From NCBI RefSeq assembly GCF_014534685.1, contig NZ_JACVVX010000007.1, forward strand, positions 1 to 64,000: 64,000 bases of DNA, in the 5' to 3' direction. Source of the stretch: Oryzicola mucosus (GTDB lineage: Bacteria; Pseudomonadota; Alphaproteobacteria; Rhizobiales; Rhizobiaceae). Below, in pieces: positions 52,325-62,611 of this stretch (positions within the stretch are counted from its first letter, which is position 1; every line of letters begins with the position of its first letter). The notes beneath the pieces were generated by a model. It was not told where the DNA came from and did no database searches. It saw only the letters and a list, made by a program, of their open reading frames with translations. The position numbers and the translations under genes were made by a program.

Positions 52325-52951
52325 TCACGGCCTTTCTGAATCCACCCCAGAAAGATCGACCCTTATTCCAGCATTATTGGGATCAGTATCAGGCGTTGGG
52401 GCTTTAGCGTCCTCGCCAAGTTCTTCAAAGCGGTCGCTTTCAATTTCTAAGTTCTCTTTGATTTCCGGTATCGGGACCGCGAACTGTTCCTTTCCTGGAT
52501 TTGGGGCCTGAAAAACTGTGACCCCCTCGAAATAGCCAGTCTGCCAAGCAATGACTGCCTCGTCGAACACTCGCGGTAGAACCTCCTGCTCGGTTGGGCT
52601 TCCATACCACTTGGCTACGATACGATAAATTCTGGCGAACAGCGCCGTGCCCATGCGAATGTTCTCGCAGGCGTCGAGCATATCCCGCTTCAGCTCGCCG
52701 GAATCGCCCAAGCCAACGCCGGCGGGGTATTGCGTGATGCCGACACGCACCACGCTGCGGCCGATGTGCTGCCGGATCAGTTTCATTGCCAGGTCAGGCG
52801 TGGAAGGCTTCTGAAACAGCACGGCTCTGTTTCCGGAGCGGACCGTGATTGCGAGCGGATCCGGTGCCCCTGCCCGCTCGATAAGTTGTTCGACGATCGC
52901 CGGCTTCAGTCCGGGATCGGCGCATTGCTTGATAAGAGCGGCATCGATCAT
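52325..52951 (-). CDS. traH: Conjugal transfer protein TraH
   Basis: The ATG at 52951, preceded by AGGAGAA, gives 208 residues; the frame is open upstream into traB. The protein begins MIDAALIKQCADPGLKPAIV, contains VRVGITQYPAGVG near 70 and ends in an acidic, Pro-rich tail (EELGEDAKAPTPDTDP). TraH of rhizobial and Ti plasmids has this size and lies after traB. Some relatives share a lytic-transglycosylase-like ancestry, but no catalytic residue can be asserted here. Confidence 0.85.
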   Translation of the reverse strand: MIDAALIKQCADPGLKPAIVEQLIERAGAPDPLAITVRSGNRAVLFQKPSTPDLAMKLIRQHIGRSVVRVGITQYPAGVGLGDSGELKRDMLDACENIRMGTALFARIYRIVAKWYGSPTEQEVLPRVFDEAVIAWQTGYFEGVTVFQAPNPGKEQFAVPIPEIKENLEIESDRFEELGEDAKAPTPDTDPNNAGIRVDLSGVDSERP

Positions 52952-52967
52952 GCTGGTTCTCCTGTGC

Positions 52968-54215
52968 TCAGATGTTGAAGGCGTTGACGAGAGGCACATC
53001 GAAAAGCCTTGCCCACGCAGCGGCGCTAGCTTGCTGGATTGCGACAATCGAAGTACCTGCGGTCCACCAGCCGTTTCCGGTCGCGACGACGACGTCCGGC
53101 GAATGCAGCATCGACTGCAGGACGGGCCACAGGATGAGCTGCTCGTAGCAGACCAACGGCGCGATCCTATTCCCCCCGATTTCCACGGCAGGATTGTTGA
53201 AAAAATGCGCGCGAGCTCCACCGCCCCGGCCAGTCCACCCCCGCCATGGCTGCCACATCGATACTGGAACCGGCATACGCTCGCGATAGAGGACGTGGGT
53301 TCCGTCGGGCGAGATCACCACCATGACATTGTCATATCCGCCGGCATCAACGGCTGCCGCACCTGCGATCACGACGAGGTCCGAGCCTCGCAGGCTTTGC
53401 TGCCAAAGCTTTGCGACGGTCGGCGTCCAGAAGCCAAGCGCGCTTTCGGGAAGAACCACAAAACGCGTTCCCGCTCCTGCGGCGGCGCGCACCGTTGCGA
53501 TCAGATCACGGTGATGATTTAGGGAACCGTCGCGCCCAAGGTCTTGGCCGTGCGCGAAATTAATGCCTTTCCATCCTTCCGGGGGTGGTGGTTGCGTCCA
53601 TGTAGCGGCGGACGACAACCACAGACCTACGAGCGCAATGGCGGTGATCGGCCAATATCGTGATGTCATCATTGCGAGGCCGGCGGCGGCCGCGCCGAGG
53701 CCCCACCAGCCCCATCCGGGAAACAGCACGCCCGCTGCAGTCAGCGGATGCGCCCAGCCGGTTATGCCGAAGGGCGGCAGTCCCATAAGCGTCACCACCG
53801 TCAAATAGCGCGCCGCCCTGCTAATTCCCGGTCGACCTTTTTTTTCCGAAGGCAGCCCCTCCATGTGCCCTTCCCAGAACACCGCATGCACGCCAGCGAA
53901 GGAAAGCGAGGCAGCCGCCCAGAGCAGCAGGCCAGGCCAAAGATCGGCGGCATAGAAATTGGCGACACCTTGCGGCAGGCCTCGGGATGCAGCGAGAAAG
54001 TACCCCGCTGATACCAGCGCTGCGACCGTTCTCGACCCTGAGGTTGCCCAAAGCGATGGGAAGACCATAGCGACCGGAAGCAGGAGGACCTCGCCACTCC
54101 AGCCGACCCAACCGCAGACGCCCGACATGGCGATGAGCAGGCTGGATCGCCATTGGTGGGACGATTGGACATGAAGTTGACTACGGAGCGAAGGTGAACA
54201 CCGGCCGCGCCAGGC
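52968..54215 (-). CDS. traB: Conjugal transfer protein TraB (Lnt-like membrane protein), start unclear
   Basis: TraB is a membrane protein related to apolipoprotein N-acyltransferases: hydrophobic segments from [20 protein letters not shown] to [15 protein letters not shown], then a nitrilase-like domain with [22 protein letters not shown] (Glu), [12 protein letters not shown] (Cys) and [10 protein letters not shown]. The frame is open to 54416, overlapping traF. A TTG at 54215 or an ATG at 54128 could start it in frame. The best-placed ATG, 54172, 8 bp after traF, is in another frame, so a 1-bp indel near the 5' end is possible. It is needed for pilus or mating-pair functions in Ti-type systems. 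Confidence 0.8.
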   Translation of the reverse strand, partial: AWRGRCSPSLRSQLHVQSSHQWRSSLLIAMSGVCGWVGWSGEVLLLPVAMVFPSLWATSGSRTVAALVSAGYFLAASRGLPQGVANFYAADLWPGLLLWAAASLSFAGVHAVFWEGHMEGLPSEKKGRPGISRAARYLTVVTLMGLPPFGITGWAHPLTAAGVLFPGWGWWGLGAAAAGLAMMTSRYWPITAIALVGLWLSSAATWTQPPPPEGWKGINFAHGQDLGRDGSLNHHRDLIATVRAAAGAGTRFVVLPESALGFWTPTVAKLWQQSLRGSDLVVIAGAAAVDAGGYDNVMVVISPDGTHVLYRERMPVPVSMWQPWRGWTGRGGGARAHFFNNPAVEIGGNRIAPLVCYEQLILWPVLQSMLHSPDVVVATGNGWWTAGTSIVAIQQASAAAWARLFDVPLVNAFNI

Positions 54216-54711
54216 CAAGAAGACCCGCTTCCGAAAGCGATCCAAAATATCGGCTGTCATAGGAGCTCGCAAAGGATGAATAGAGAAACAGATGATGGGG
54301 CGGCACGATGCCACCGGGATCAGGTGCGAGCGCTCTGCCCTCGCCGTCCCTATCCTGGACCAGCGACGCGGGAACCGGACGACCATCGACGAGAACGTGA
54401 TCGGTGATTTCGACACGCTGTCCAGGAAGTGCTGCGACCGTCTTAAGCAGCGGCGCGACGCCGCCAGGGCAAAGCCCGCGGCGGAGGTAACCGCGGCGTT
54501 GCGCCTCCCTGAATGCGGCTGTCGCGGGCGGACACATAAACACCAGATCCCCTATCGCAACCCGCCGCTGAAGCGTTTCGATACGCCAAAGCCCGAGCGG
54601 CTCGCTTGGAGTCAGGTTCAGCCGATAGCCACCGGCGAAGGCAGCCGCCGCCAATGCGGACATGATGACGGCGATGCCCGTCAGAAACAGAACAACCCCT
54701 CGCCGCCTCAT
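54181..54711 (-). CDS. traF: Conjugative signal peptidase TraF (S26 family)
   Basis: This 176-residue protein has an N-terminal membrane anchor ([22 protein letters not shown]), the S26 nucleophile region [12 protein letters not shown] (Ser near 35) and the general-base region [11 protein letters not shown] (Lys near 90). TraF processes the pilin of the mating apparatus in RP4 and Ti-type systems. It overlaps the traA end by 4 bp (54708-54711), in the usual traA-traF-traB-traH order. Confidence 0.92.
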   Translation of the reverse strand: MRRRGVVLFLTGIAVIMSALAAAAFAGGYRLNLTPSEPLGLWRIETLQRRVAIGDLVFMCPPATAAFREAQRRGYLRRGLCPGGVAPLLKTVAALPGQRVEITDHVLVDGRPVPASLVQDRDGEGRALAPDPGGIVPPHHLFLYSSFASSYDSRYFGSLSEAGLLGLARPVFTFAP

Positions 54712-57700
54712 TGCTTTAGCACCGGCTTCTGGGTCTGTGCGAGACGCGGTTCCTCGGCTAGCTTCAACGATTGCACGGTGCGCTCATGAGCCGCGAGTTG
54801 CTGGACCGTGCGCATCACTGGCCAGGCTTGTTTCAGTTGCTCCTTCTGCTCGGACTTCATGCCCTCGGAGAGCTTTTCGTAGATCTTTCCGGACGGCTCA
54901 CGCGCAGCGTTGCTCAACAGCACCCGCTCACCGAACCGCTCAGTGACAGCCTTGTTGAAGCCATCGATTTCGAGCTTGGTTTCGCGGTTGCTAAGCGCAC
55001 AGGCCATCGCCGCCGGCAGGTCATTGCGGTCGATGGCATCGCGGACACGCTCCAGCACAACCCATGCCGCCGGTGACAGGGCCGGAATGTCGATCGAAAC
55101 GCGCTGGCGCAACGCCTCTTCATCAGTCGCCATGCGCTGCGTAGCCGTCTCACGCATGCGCAGATACCGCTCGAGGTCGCGCTTCAACGCCGGAACGTTG
55201 ACCTCGGCGATGCGGCGCGCTTCCCGATCAACCTTGCTGGCGAGAATGCCGATCTTGCCCTTCAGCGGGCCGATCGATGCCGCGTCCGCCACCAGCTTTT
55301 GCAAGACCTGTTTCGCCGTTTCCTTGTTCACCAGAACCGCATCGAAGTTCATCGCCCGGAATGCGGTTTCGGGATCGGCGAAGACGTAAGCGAAACGCGC
55401 CGACACTTCCTCCCATTGCTGTTTGAGGGCGGGATCGTTGCCGACTTTATCGCCAATGGCGTCGGCAACGGAGCCGGGGAATATCTTGATGCCTGCGACC
55501 ATGGGGTTGGCCTCCTTCATCGTTTGGATTTTCGGGGATTGGTTGAGGCCAAGCCGAACGGCAAAAGCGGCCAGTCGCTGAGCGAGATCAGCCAGCTTGG
55601 TCTTCTGGCGCAACGTCCAGTCGAGTTGGTCGCGCAGTAACGTGCGGGCGACCTGGACAATATGCAGGCCACGGGCCTCGGCAAACCGCAGCGTCTCGCG
55701 ATAGAGCCGGCCGCGCTCATAGTCGAGCGTCGTCTCCTTGGCGTTCTTTCGGGACAGAACGGCCGCAAGACCACCATTGTAGGAGAAGGACCGCGTGCCG
55801 TAGTAGAGTTGCAGATCCTCACGATGACGGGTCAGCGCCACGTAGCTCAGATGGCGATCGAGCGACAGAGACGCGAGCACCTTGACTCGGTCGACGGTGG
55901 CGCCCTGGCTTTTGTGGATCGTGGTGGCATAGCCGTGGTCGAGATTGTTATAGAACCTCTGTTCGACCGTGATTTGTCGGCGCTGGTTGTCCTCTCCGAT
56001 GACAGCAACGATCCTGTTGGGCGCGGCTTCGACCACACGGCCGATCGTGCCGTTCTTGACGCCGAGCGAGCTCTCGTTTTTCAGGAAGACGATCTGGTCG
56101 CCGGCGTCGAACTGGCGCACGCCGTCAGCCGTCTTGAAAACATGACCCTCGCCGACAATACCGCGCTCGACCAGTTTTTCGCGCGCCATGACGTTCAACA
56201 TGCGAACGTCGCGGCGCAGATGGGCGAGGATCAATGTCGTCTTCGACTGGTCGTGATCGCGGTTCCAGTCGGCGACCAGCTTCTCGACCGCTTCGGCCTT
56301 CAGACGCTCGCCTGTAATCCTGCCATTGGCACCATACGCACTCATCGCCTTCTCGACATTGCCACGCGCGACGTCGAGCGATGCCTTGCGCATCCAGTCC
56401 TCGCGCTGGCGATAGATCGTTCCGAGTTCAACGTAACCAATACGGTCGACAATGGCGCGGAAAGCAGCCCCTGCCTCGATCGGCTGAAGCTGCTCGGGGT
56501 CGCCGACCAGAACGATCTTCGCACCCGCCCTGACCACGGCATCGACGAACCCCGCCATTTGCTTCGACGCCACCATGCCCGCCTCGTCCATGACGAAGAC
56601 GGTTTTGTCATCGAGGACGTCACGACCGCGGTTCCAGCGCAGCTCCCATGACGCGAGCGTGCGGCTCTGGATCCCGGCCTCCTTTTCCAGACCCTCTGCC
56701 GCCTTGCCGGCAAGCGCGCCGCCGACCACATGATATCCGGCCACTTCCCACGCCTCGCGGGCAGCCTTCATCATCGTGGTTTTGCCGGCGCCGGCGCGTC
56801 CAACCACGGCCGCGATCCGGGCGGGACCGGCAATCCGCGCGATTGCCGCTTTCTGCTCCTCCGATAGGCGCTCATGACGACTGAATGTTGCGTCGAGCAC
56901 CGCCGCGGCAACCGCATGCGCATCCCTGTTCGACAGCCACATCGCCTGGCGCGCCATCGTCGCTTCCAGCCGGATCATCGCCCGCGTCGAATAGCGGGCC
57001 GGCACCTTGTCTCCGGTGGCAAAATCGATCGTTTCGCGCTGCAAACGCAGAACTTCCGGGTTCAGGATGATCTTGATCATCAACTGCTGGAAGACAGTCG
57101 GGTCATCGACATAGCGATGCAGAACCTTAGCCACATCGCGTTCATCGAAGACGCTCTTTTCCCGCGTAATCAGATCGAGCACGATGCCGGGATTTTTAAG
57201 GATGCGGCGGGCGTTTTCCGAGCGGCGCTGCTCGTTCAGCTCGATCCGTTCAAGCTCCGGCCGAACACCCTGTTTCTGCGCTTTCCGCTCGATCGCCTTG
57301 GCCCCGACACCGAGATGAATGGTCGGTTCCAGGTCGATCCCCTGCCTTTCGTAAGAGCGGCCGTCGACCCTGAGATCAATGCCGCCAAGCGCCAGATGAT
57401 GGTTCAGCCGCTCGAACCATCCATCGCGCAGGACGTTGAAATCGTCCGTCGAACCGGCCCACAGTTCGTAGAGGATTTTGCCGGATCTCGTGCGGACCGA
57501 CTGGCCGTCCTCCCCAATGACAGCAACCTTCTTCGACCCGAACCCATCCCCGGTGAGCGGCCGCAACGTGGTCATCAAATGGATGTGCGGATTGCCGGGA
57601 CTGTCGTGATAAACCCAGTCGGCGACCATGCCTTTGGCGAGAACATGTTTTTCGACAAAGTCCCGGACCAGCGCGACGTTCTGTTCGGCGGAGAGCTCCA

Positions 57701-58010
57701 AGGGCAGCGCAATCGTAAGGTCACGGGCAAGCTGGGCATCGGAACGTTTTTCGAAAGCCTCGACGCTGTTCCAGAACGCTTCCGAGGCTCCGGCAACAGA
57801 GCGGTCGGCTATTAGTGAACGAACCCATTTCGGGGCATCGGCCGGCAGGACAAATTCCTCATGCAGAAGACCTTGCTTGCGCGTGTAATCGATGGTGCGG
57901 GCTTCGCGCTCGTATTCCATCTTTGCGCAGTGCCGGTAGGCCGCGGACAGCACGATGCTGCGGCCGGAGCCACGGCTGACGATGCTGGCTGAGAAATGGG
58001 CGATGGCCAC
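54708..58010 (-). CDS. traA: Relaxase/helicase TraA (MOBQ type)
   Basis: Starting from the GTG at 58010 (a TTG at 58019 is an alternative) the protein has 1100 residues. The relaxase domain shows [34 protein letters not shown] and the HxHx metal motif in [14 protein letters not shown] near 145. The helicase domain has Walker [17 protein letters not shown] near 405, [10 protein letters not shown] (Walker B), [12 protein letters not shown] and the C-terminal [15 protein letters not shown] helical C-terminal part of about 300 residues follows. It nicks oriT, which lies about 100 bp upstream, and unwinds the transferred strand. Confidence 0.95.
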   Translation of the reverse strand: MAIAHFSASIVSRGSGRSIVLSAAYRHCAKMEYEREARTIDYTRKQGLLHEEFVLPADAPKWVRSLIADRSVAGASEAFWNSVEAFEKRSDAQLARDLTIALPLELSAEQNVALVRDFVEKHVLAKGMVADWVYHDSPGNPHIHLMTTLRPLTGDGFGSKKVAVIGEDGQSVRTRSGKILYELWAGSTDDFNVLRDGWFERLNHHLALGGIDLRVDGRSYERQGIDLEPTIHLGVGAKAIERKAQKQGVRPELERIELNEQRRSENARRILKNPGIVLDLITREKSVFDERDVAKVLHRYVDDPTVFQQLMIKIILNPEVLRLQRETIDFATGDKVPARYSTRAMIRLEATMARQAMWLSNRDAHAVAAAVLDATFSRHERLSEEQKAAIARIAGPARIAAVVGRAGAGKTTMMKAAREAWEVAGYHVVGGALAGKAAEGLEKEAGIQSRTLASWELRWNRGRDVLDDKTVFVMDEAGMVASKQMAGFVDAVVRAGAKIVLVGDPEQLQPIEAGAAFRAIVDRIGYVELGTIYRQREDWMRKASLDVARGNVEKAMSAYGANGRITGERLKAEAVEKLVADWNRDHDQSKTTLILAHLRRDVRMLNVMAREKLVERGIVGEGHVFKTADGVRQFDAGDQIVFLKNESSLGVKNGTIGRVVEAAPNRIVAVIGEDNQRRQITVEQRFYNNLDHGYATTIHKSQGATVDRVKVLASLSLDRHLSYVALTRHREDLQLYYGTRSFSYNGGLAAVLSRKNAKETTLDYERGRLYRETLRFAEARGLHIVQVARTLLRDQLDWTLRQKTKLADLAQRLAAFAVRLGLNQSPKIQTMKEANPMVAGIKIFPGSVADAIGDKVGNDPALKQQWEEVSARFAYVFADPETAFRAMNFDAVLVNKETAKQVLQKLVADAASIGPLKGKIGILASKVDREARRIAEVNVPALKRDLERYLRMRETATQRMATDEEALRQRVSIDIPALSPAAWVVLERVRDAIDRNDLPAAMACALSNRETKLEIDGFNKAVTERFGERVLLSNAAREPSGKIYEKLSEGMKSEQKEQLKQAWPVMRTVQQLAAHERTVQSLKLAEEPRLAQTQKPVLKQ

Positions 58011-58079
58011 GGCGAACAATGCTTCCGGTTAGAACCATGTTCGTCCAGAGCGGCGGCGAAGCCGGGCCCCGCCAGGGCT

Positions 58080-58125
58080 TTAAAGCAACACGTCGCATCG
58101 CGACGTATAATTGCGCCCTTGGATC
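58080..58125. other. oriT: Origin of conjugative transfer (oriT), RSF1010/Ti-like
   Basis: Between divergent traA and traC, ACGTCGC (58090-58096) and GCGACGT (58100-58106) form an inverted repeat with a 3-nt loop, followed directly by ATAATTGCGCCCTTGG (58107-58122). The repeat-plus-TGCGCCCT arrangement is that of the RSF1010/Ti-plasmid oriT family, whose nick falls in or next to GCGCCCT. The position matches known Ti-plasmid oriT between traA and traC. Confidence 0.85.
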
Positions 58126-58265
58126 CGCTCCTTCGGAACGGCGGGATCATCCTCCAAAGTGTCGGCTTTGCCGACGTGCAGATCTGCACATTCCTTCGGA
58201 AGTGCTTTTGGGGAAATCTTGCAACGGAACAGACGCCGCAAGATTTCCAGGGAGATACGACCGGA

Positions 58266-58562
58266 ATGAAGAAACCATCATCGAAGATCAGGGAAGAAAT
58301 CGCCCGATTGCAGGAGCAGCTGAGAGCCGCCGAGAGCCGTGAGGCCGAGCGCATTGGTCGGATAGCGCTGAAGGCAGGTCTCGGTGAGATCGAGATCGAT
58401 GAGGCCGAGCTTCAGGCGGCTTTCGAACAGATCGCCGAGCGGTTTCGTGGAGGTAAGGAAGCGGCATCCGGGAGAAAAAATACCAGCGACGGTAGGGCCG
58501 ACAGTGAGATGGCCTCAACACTCACGCCTGGCGCGGATGCGGGCGGCACTGGCGAGGCTTGA
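58266..58562 (+). CDS. traC: Conjugal transfer protein TraC
   Basis: The ATG at 58266 gives 98 residues, starting [19 protein letters not shown], with a heptad-like helix and [20 protein letters not shown], the common TraC core. The frame is open from 57996, across oriT, but nothing upstream looks coding. TraC is a relaxosome accessory protein of rhizobial plasmids. traD follows 4 bp after its stop. Confidence 0.88.
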   Translation: MKKPSSKIREEIARLQEQLRAAESREAERIGRIALKAGLGEIEIDEAELQAAFEQIAERFRGGKEAASGRKNTSDGRADSEMASTLTPGADAGGTGEA

Positions 58563-58566
58563 TCGG

Positions 58567-58782
58567 ATGGCCAAGAAAATATCGACGGAAGCACGCAAAA
58601 AAGACACGCATGAGAAGATCCAGCTCGGCGGCCTGATCGCCAAGGCGGGACTTCGCTACGAGAAGCGCGCGTTGCTGCTCGGCTTGCTCATCGACGGCGC
58701 CAGCCGGATCAAGGCCGACGACGCGGAACGCCGTCGGCTGCTGGAGATCGGGGAAAAGGCGTTTGCCAGTGACGCCGACTAG
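58567..58782 (+). CDS. traD: Conjugal transfer protein TraD (small)
   Basis: From the ATG at 58567 (GAGG 9 bp upstream) the protein has 71 residues, [20 protein letters not shown] and then [25 protein letters not shown]. It is the short TraD of Agrobacterium and Rhizobium plasmids, not the coupling protein called TraD in F. Its end overlaps the traG start region. Confidence 0.88.
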   Translation: MAKKISTEARKKDTHEKIQLGGLIAKAGLRYEKRALLLGLLIDGASRIKADDAERRRLLEIGEKAFASDAD

Positions 58783-60685
58783 AATCGCCTTGCTTATAGT
58801 GCCGGGCGTGCTGATGGCGGGGATGCTGTTCCTGTTCGCCGGCATCGAGCACTGGCTGGCGAGGTTCGGCTCGACAGAACAGGCGCAGCTCATAATGGGC
58901 CGGATCGGCATCACCCTGCCTTATGCAATCTCCGCCGCGACCGGCATCATGTGCCTGTTCGCTGCGAAGGGCGCGATCGCCATCAGAAGCGCTGGTTTCG
59001 GCGTGCTGATCGGCGCGGTCGGTGTCATTCTGATCGCGACCGTTCGGGAGATCGGTCGGCTCACCGCTTTCTCGGACGCCATCCCCGCCGGCGGCAGTAT
59101 CCTGAACTATGCCGATCCGGCAGCCGGAGTGGGTGCGGTCCTTGCTGCCTTCGCCGGCATATTCGCCGCACGAGTCGCGATGCGTGGCAATGCGGCCTTC
59201 GCCGCCTCGGCGCCACGCCGCGTCAGCGGCAAGCGCGCGATCCATGGCGAGGCCTACTGGATGACGCTCAACGACGCAAAGCGCCTGTTCCCGGAAACAG
59301 CCGGCATCGTCATCGGAGAAGCCTACCGCGTGGACAAGGACACCGTCGCCGATCGCGGTTTCCGCGCAGACGACAGTGAGACATGGGGGGCAGGCGGCAA
59401 ATCCCCCGTGCTCTGCTTCGACGCATCGTTCGGCTCGACCCATGGCCTCGTCTTCGCCGGCTCCGGCGGATTCAAGACGACGTCGGTGACCATCCCGACC
59501 GCACTCAAATGGGGTGGCGGGCTGGTCGCGCTCGATCCGTCCAACGAGGTCGCGCCGATGGTGATCGCCCATCGGCGCAAGGCGGGCCGCGATGTCCATG
59601 TCCTCAATCCCAAGGATCCGGCGACAGGCTTCAATGTACTCGACTGGATCGGCCGCTTCGGCGGCACGAAAGAGGAAGATGTCGTCGCAGTCGCCAACTG
59701 GGTAGTGACCGATACGGGGCGCTCGACTTCCATCCGCGACGACTTCTTCCGCGCTTCCGCGTTGCAGCTCATCACCGCGCTGATCGCCGATGTCTGCCTG
59801 TCAGGGCATACGGAAAAAGAAGACCAACATCTGCGTCAGATGCGAGCGAACCTGTCGGAACCAGAACCGAAACTGCGCGAGCGGCTGCAGAATATCTACG
59901 ACAATTCCGAAAGCGATTTCGTGAAGGAAAACGTCGCCCCCTTCATCGCCATGACGCCGGAAACCTTTTCCGGCGTCTATGCCAATGCGGTCAAAGAAAC
60001 CCATTGGTTGTCCTATCCGAACTATGCCGCGCTGGTGTCGGGATCAAGCTTTGCCACCGACGATATCGCCGACGGAAGGACAGACATCTTCGTCAATCTC
60101 GATTTGAAAACGCTAGAGGCGCATCCGGGTCTGGCGCGCACGATCATCGGCGCGTTGCTCAACGCCATCTACAACCGAAATGGAGACATCAAGGGACGGA
60201 CCCTGTTCCTGCTCGATGAGGTCGCTCGGCTCGGCTATCTCAGAATTCTGGAGACCGCACGCGATGCCGGCCGCAAATATGGCATCAGCCTGGTGCTGCT
60301 GTTCCAGTCGATCGGCCCGATGCGCGAAACCTATGGCGGCCGGGACGCGACGTCCAAATGGTTCGAGAGCGCGTCATGGGTGTCCTTCGCCGCCATCAAC
60401 GATCCGGAGACGGCCGACTACATCTCGCGCCGCTGCGGCAACACCACCGTCGAGGTCGACCAGCTTAGCCGGTCATCACAGATGTCCGGATCGTCGCGCA
60501 CGCGCTCGAAGCAGCTGGCCGCTCGCCCGCTGATCCTGCCCGAAGAAGTGCTGCGCATGCGCGGCGACGAGCAGATCGTATTCACGGCCGGCAATGCGCC
60601 GCTACGTTGCGGCCGCGCCATCTGGTTCCGGCGCAACGACATGAAAACCGTGGTCGGCAAGAACAGGTTCCACCCGAATTCCTGA
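58769..60685 (+). CDS. traG: Type IV coupling protein TraG (VirD4 family)
   Basis: The GTG at 58769 gives 638 residues beginning [17 protein letters not shown] after the initiator; a TTG at 58763 is possible. Two or three transmembrane segments lie in the first 150 residues. The ATPase has a Walker A variant [13 protein letters not shown] near 225 and Walker [13 protein letters not shown] near 475, with ALDPSNEV between. It links the TraA-DNA relaxosome to the secretion channel. It overlaps traD by 14 bp, the usual traC-traD-traG order. Confidence 0.94.
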   Translation: MTPTRIALLIVPGVLMAGMLFLFAGIEHWLARFGSTEQAQLIMGRIGITLPYAISAATGIMCLFAAKGAIAIRSAGFGVLIGAVGVILIATVREIGRLTAFSDAIPAGGSILNYADPAAGVGAVLAAFAGIFAARVAMRGNAAFAASAPRRVSGKRAIHGEAYWMTLNDAKRLFPETAGIVIGEAYRVDKDTVADRGFRADDSETWGAGGKSPVLCFDASFGSTHGLVFAGSGGFKTTSVTIPTALKWGGGLVALDPSNEVAPMVIAHRRKAGRDVHVLNPKDPATGFNVLDWIGRFGGTKEEDVVAVANWVVTDTGRSTSIRDDFFRASALQLITALIADVCLSGHTEKEDQHLRQMRANLSEPEPKLRERLQNIYDNSESDFVKENVAPFIAMTPETFSGVYANAVKETHWLSYPNYAALVSGSSFATDDIADGRTDIFVNLDLKTLEAHPGLARTIIGALLNAIYNRNGDIKGRTLFLLDEVARLGYLRILETARDAGRKYGISLVLLFQSIGPMRETYGGRDATSKWFESASWVSFAAINDPETADYISRRCGNTTVEVDQLSRSSQMSGSSRTRSKQLAARPLILPEEVLRMRGDEQIVFTAGNAPLRCGRAIWFRRNDMKTVVGKNRFHPNS

Positions 60686-61009
60686 CCTCACACGCCGGTC
60701 GATGTTGTTGCCGGGCGCAGCGATCGCGCCAGCGGCGGCGCGTGGGGGAGGTTCGCACCGGCGGCGCCACATCGCGAGAGGTTCGTCACCCGAATGGGCC
60801 GAAACCGCGTCGCGGGTTCGGTGAGCGCCCCCTTATGGGCGCGAGTAGAGCCGTGCCCGTTAGGGCATCGCCCAAACCGTCCTTTTCGGAAGCCGGAATA
60901 GATACTTTCGACAAGAGAAGAGCACCTATCAGCGCCGTGAATCGAACCTGCCGTTACGATTCATGAAACTCGTTGGACGCCGCTTCCACAGGAAGCGAGA
61001 CTCCAGCCC
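60686..61009. other. Intergenic stretch after traG
   Basis: No coding sequence seen. It carries one copy of a 24-base direct repeat (60727-60750, second copy at 62078) and two small hairpins, GCGCCC/GGGCGC near 60830 and TGCCC/GGGCA near 60855, which might end the traCDG transcript. Confidence 0.4.
60727..60750 (+). repeat. 24-base dispersed repeat, copy 1
   Basis: Begins CGCCAGCGGCGGCG and ends GTGGGGGAG; identical to the copy at 62078-62101 at 23 of 24 positions. The surrounding text (ATCGCG upstream) is also similar. Confidence 0.65.
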
Positions 61010-61252
61010 ATGGAGAATGAGGAAATAGCCCCGGTTCATCTTCGCCGTATAGATCCGTCGCAGAATATGCGCCGGTTCTATACGCTCGCCATCCAGCCGA
61101 CATTGTTCGGCGGCGCGTCCGTCATCCGCAACTGGGGCCGGATCGGCACGAATGGCCAGTCGATGATGGAGACCTTCGACGAGACCGAAGAGGCGGGGGC
61201 GACCATGGCGAAGCTGGAACGAACCAAGCGGCGACGCGGCTATCGGGATTGA
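61010..61252 (+). CDS. WGR-domain protein
   Basis: This 80-residue protein is a single WGR domain: LRRIDPSQNMRRFYTLAIQP, then FGGASVIRNWGRIGTNGQSM with the NWGRIG core, and a C-terminal KLERTKRRRGYRD. WGR domains bind nucleic acids (for example in PARP and MolR proteins); small stand-alone forms are frequent on rhizobial plasmids. Role unknown. Confidence 0.88.
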   Translation: MENEEIAPVHLRRIDPSQNMRRFYTLAIQPTLFGGASVIRNWGRIGTNGQSMMETFDETEEAGATMAKLERTKRRRGYRD

Positions 61253-61408
61253 GCCGGCTCAGCAAGAGCCGATGCACAAGCCGGCCACGAATCCATGAAT
61301 TCCGGCGTTTTCGGTGGATTCTCCCGGATTACAAGAGTCCCGGCCTCTTCCGAAGGAAGGATTTCGTTGTCATAGGTGGTTGGGGCTTTCCAACGCAAAG
61401 GTATTTCA

Positions 61409-61687
61409 ATGACAACGACGAATGAGATTGCCGACAAGATCGCATCCGAGCAGAGCCTGACGAAAGCTCAGGCCAAGACGATTGTTGAGAGCGTGTTCCA
61501 GCAGATTGCCGATGCCGCCAAGGCAGGCGCCGAAACCAGCATCCCGGCGTTTGGGAAATTCAAGATAAAAGACACCCCGGAGCGTGAGGGCCGGAATCCT
61601 TCGACCGGCGCGACGATCAAGATTGCGGCGTCGAAGAAGCTGACCTTCACGCCGGCGAAGGCGATCAAGGATGCCCTCAACGGCTGA
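61409..61687 (+). CDS. HU-family DNA-binding protein
   Basis: The ATG at 61409 (AAAGG at 7-8 bp) gives 92 residues; the frame opens at 61376. The HU fold is clear: TNEIADKIASEQSLTKAQAK, IPAFGKFKIKDTPEREGRNP, and TGATIKIAASKKLTFTPAKA. The GRNPxTG beta-arm tip has GRNPSTG. It probably acts as a plasmid nucleoid protein. Confidence 0.93.
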   Translation: MTTTNEIADKIASEQSLTKAQAKTIVESVFQQIADAAKAGAETSIPAFGKFKIKDTPEREGRNPSTGATIKIAASKKLTFTPAKAIKDALNG

Positions 61688-61689
61688 GC

Positions 61690-61999
61690 CGGGACGGTCG
61701 GGGCGTGCTTGCTCGCATCCGAAAATCGATCAGCGCCGCTCTCAATCGATGCGGCGCTGATGAAGGCCTGCCCAGAAGGGAGGCTCGCAAAGAACGGCCC
61801 GTGGGCTTCGGCAAGAAACAGATCTCGCTCCGTAATCGCCTTGGCCAGTTCCGCCTCGATCTCGCGGCGTTCATCGGGATACACCGCGTTGCGCCTCTCG
61901 GCTTTCAATTCCTGGATGTGCTGATGTATCTTCGCCCAGCTTCCACATCTGGTAGTTGAGGTAGTTCGGAATAACCCGCACATTTTTGTCGATCGACAT
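61690..61999 (-). pseudogene. Small hypothetical gene with probable frameshift
   Basis: A well-placed ATG at 61999 with GGAG at 7 bp begins MSIDKNVRVIPNYLNYQMWK, but this frame stops at 61871 after 42 residues. The neighbouring frame, entered near 61940, continues KIHQHIQELKAERRNAVYPD, then a charged helix EAELAKAITERDLFLAEAHG, and stays open beyond the HU gene end. A 1-bp indel close to WK would join the two parts. I do not recognise the family. Confidence 0.45.
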
Positions 62000-62263
62000 T
62001 GGTCGTCTCCTTGATGCTGGTGAAAGACGACATCGGCTGTCATGGCGGACCGGAGGGGTCAGGGATCGCGTAGCGACCGCCAGCGGCGGCGAGTGGGGGA
62101 GCCGGAATGCGCCAGCATTTTGGGGGAACCGCTCGTCCTTGAGGCCTCGGGCCGGCGTGGCAGCCTGGACGATCGGAGCAGACCCCCGTTCCACCGGTTG
62201 ACGCCAAAAAGCCGGCAACAGGCTCGATGCCTGTTTCCGGTTTCCGCTCCTGTGCAGGAAGAA
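62000..62263. other. Intergenic stretch with a repeat copy
   Basis: No credible gene on either strand. It contains the second copy of the 24-base repeat (62078-62101). Confidence 0.4.
62078..62101 (+). repeat. 24-base dispersed repeat, copy 2
   Basis: Matches the copy at 60727-60750 with one difference (A for C at the 15th base). Confidence 0.65.
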
Positions 62264-62285
62264 GGCCCCGCCTTGCGGCGAGGCC
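62264..62285 (-). terminator. Probable terminator of the DUF736 gene
   Basis: On the minus strand GGCCTCGCC, GCAA and GGCGGGGCC form a stem with one mismatch followed by TTCTTCC, 15 bp beyond the DUF736 stop. Confidence 0.5.
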
Positions 62286-62299
62286 CTCTGGCGGGAACT

Positions 62300-62611
62300 T
62301 CAGTCCCGGTTGGGGCGGGACCAGATCAGCTGCAGGCCTTCCTCGCCTTCAACCTCGATCAGGGTGGCGTAGATCGGGGCGGGGAAGCTCGGGTCGTCCA
62401 GCTTGACCGAGAGGTAGTCGCGGCCCTCGTTGGAGACCTTCTGCCAGGCTGCGCCGAGTTCGACACTGGCTCCAGCGAAGATGCGGAAGTGCGGTCCCTT
62501 GTCGGAGGGGTTTTCGACGCGGACCAGCTTGGCCTTGACGTTGAGGTTCAGAGTCTTGATGGAACCGGAAAAGCCGTTGCCCGTGGAGGTGAAGGTGCCG
62601 ATGGTAGCCAT
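62300..62611 (-). CDS. DUF736 family protein
   Basis: The ATG at 62611, preceded by AAGGA, gives 103 residues: [20 protein letters not shown], then [19 protein letters not shown] and [20 protein letters not shown]. This matches DUF736, a small protein abundant on alphaproteobacterial plasmids and conjugative islands with unknown function. The frame is open upstream to 62854, but that part has no coding character. Confidence 0.92.
   Translation of the reverse strand: MATIGTFTSTGNGFSGSIKTLNLNVKAKLVRVENPSDKGPHFRIFAGASVELGAAWQKVSNEGRDYLSVKLDDPSFPAPIYATLIEVEGEEGLQLIWSRPNRD

Noticed and set aside
55662..56651. 329-codon plus-strand frame
   Set aside because: Antisense to the TraA helicase domain, no recognisable motif.
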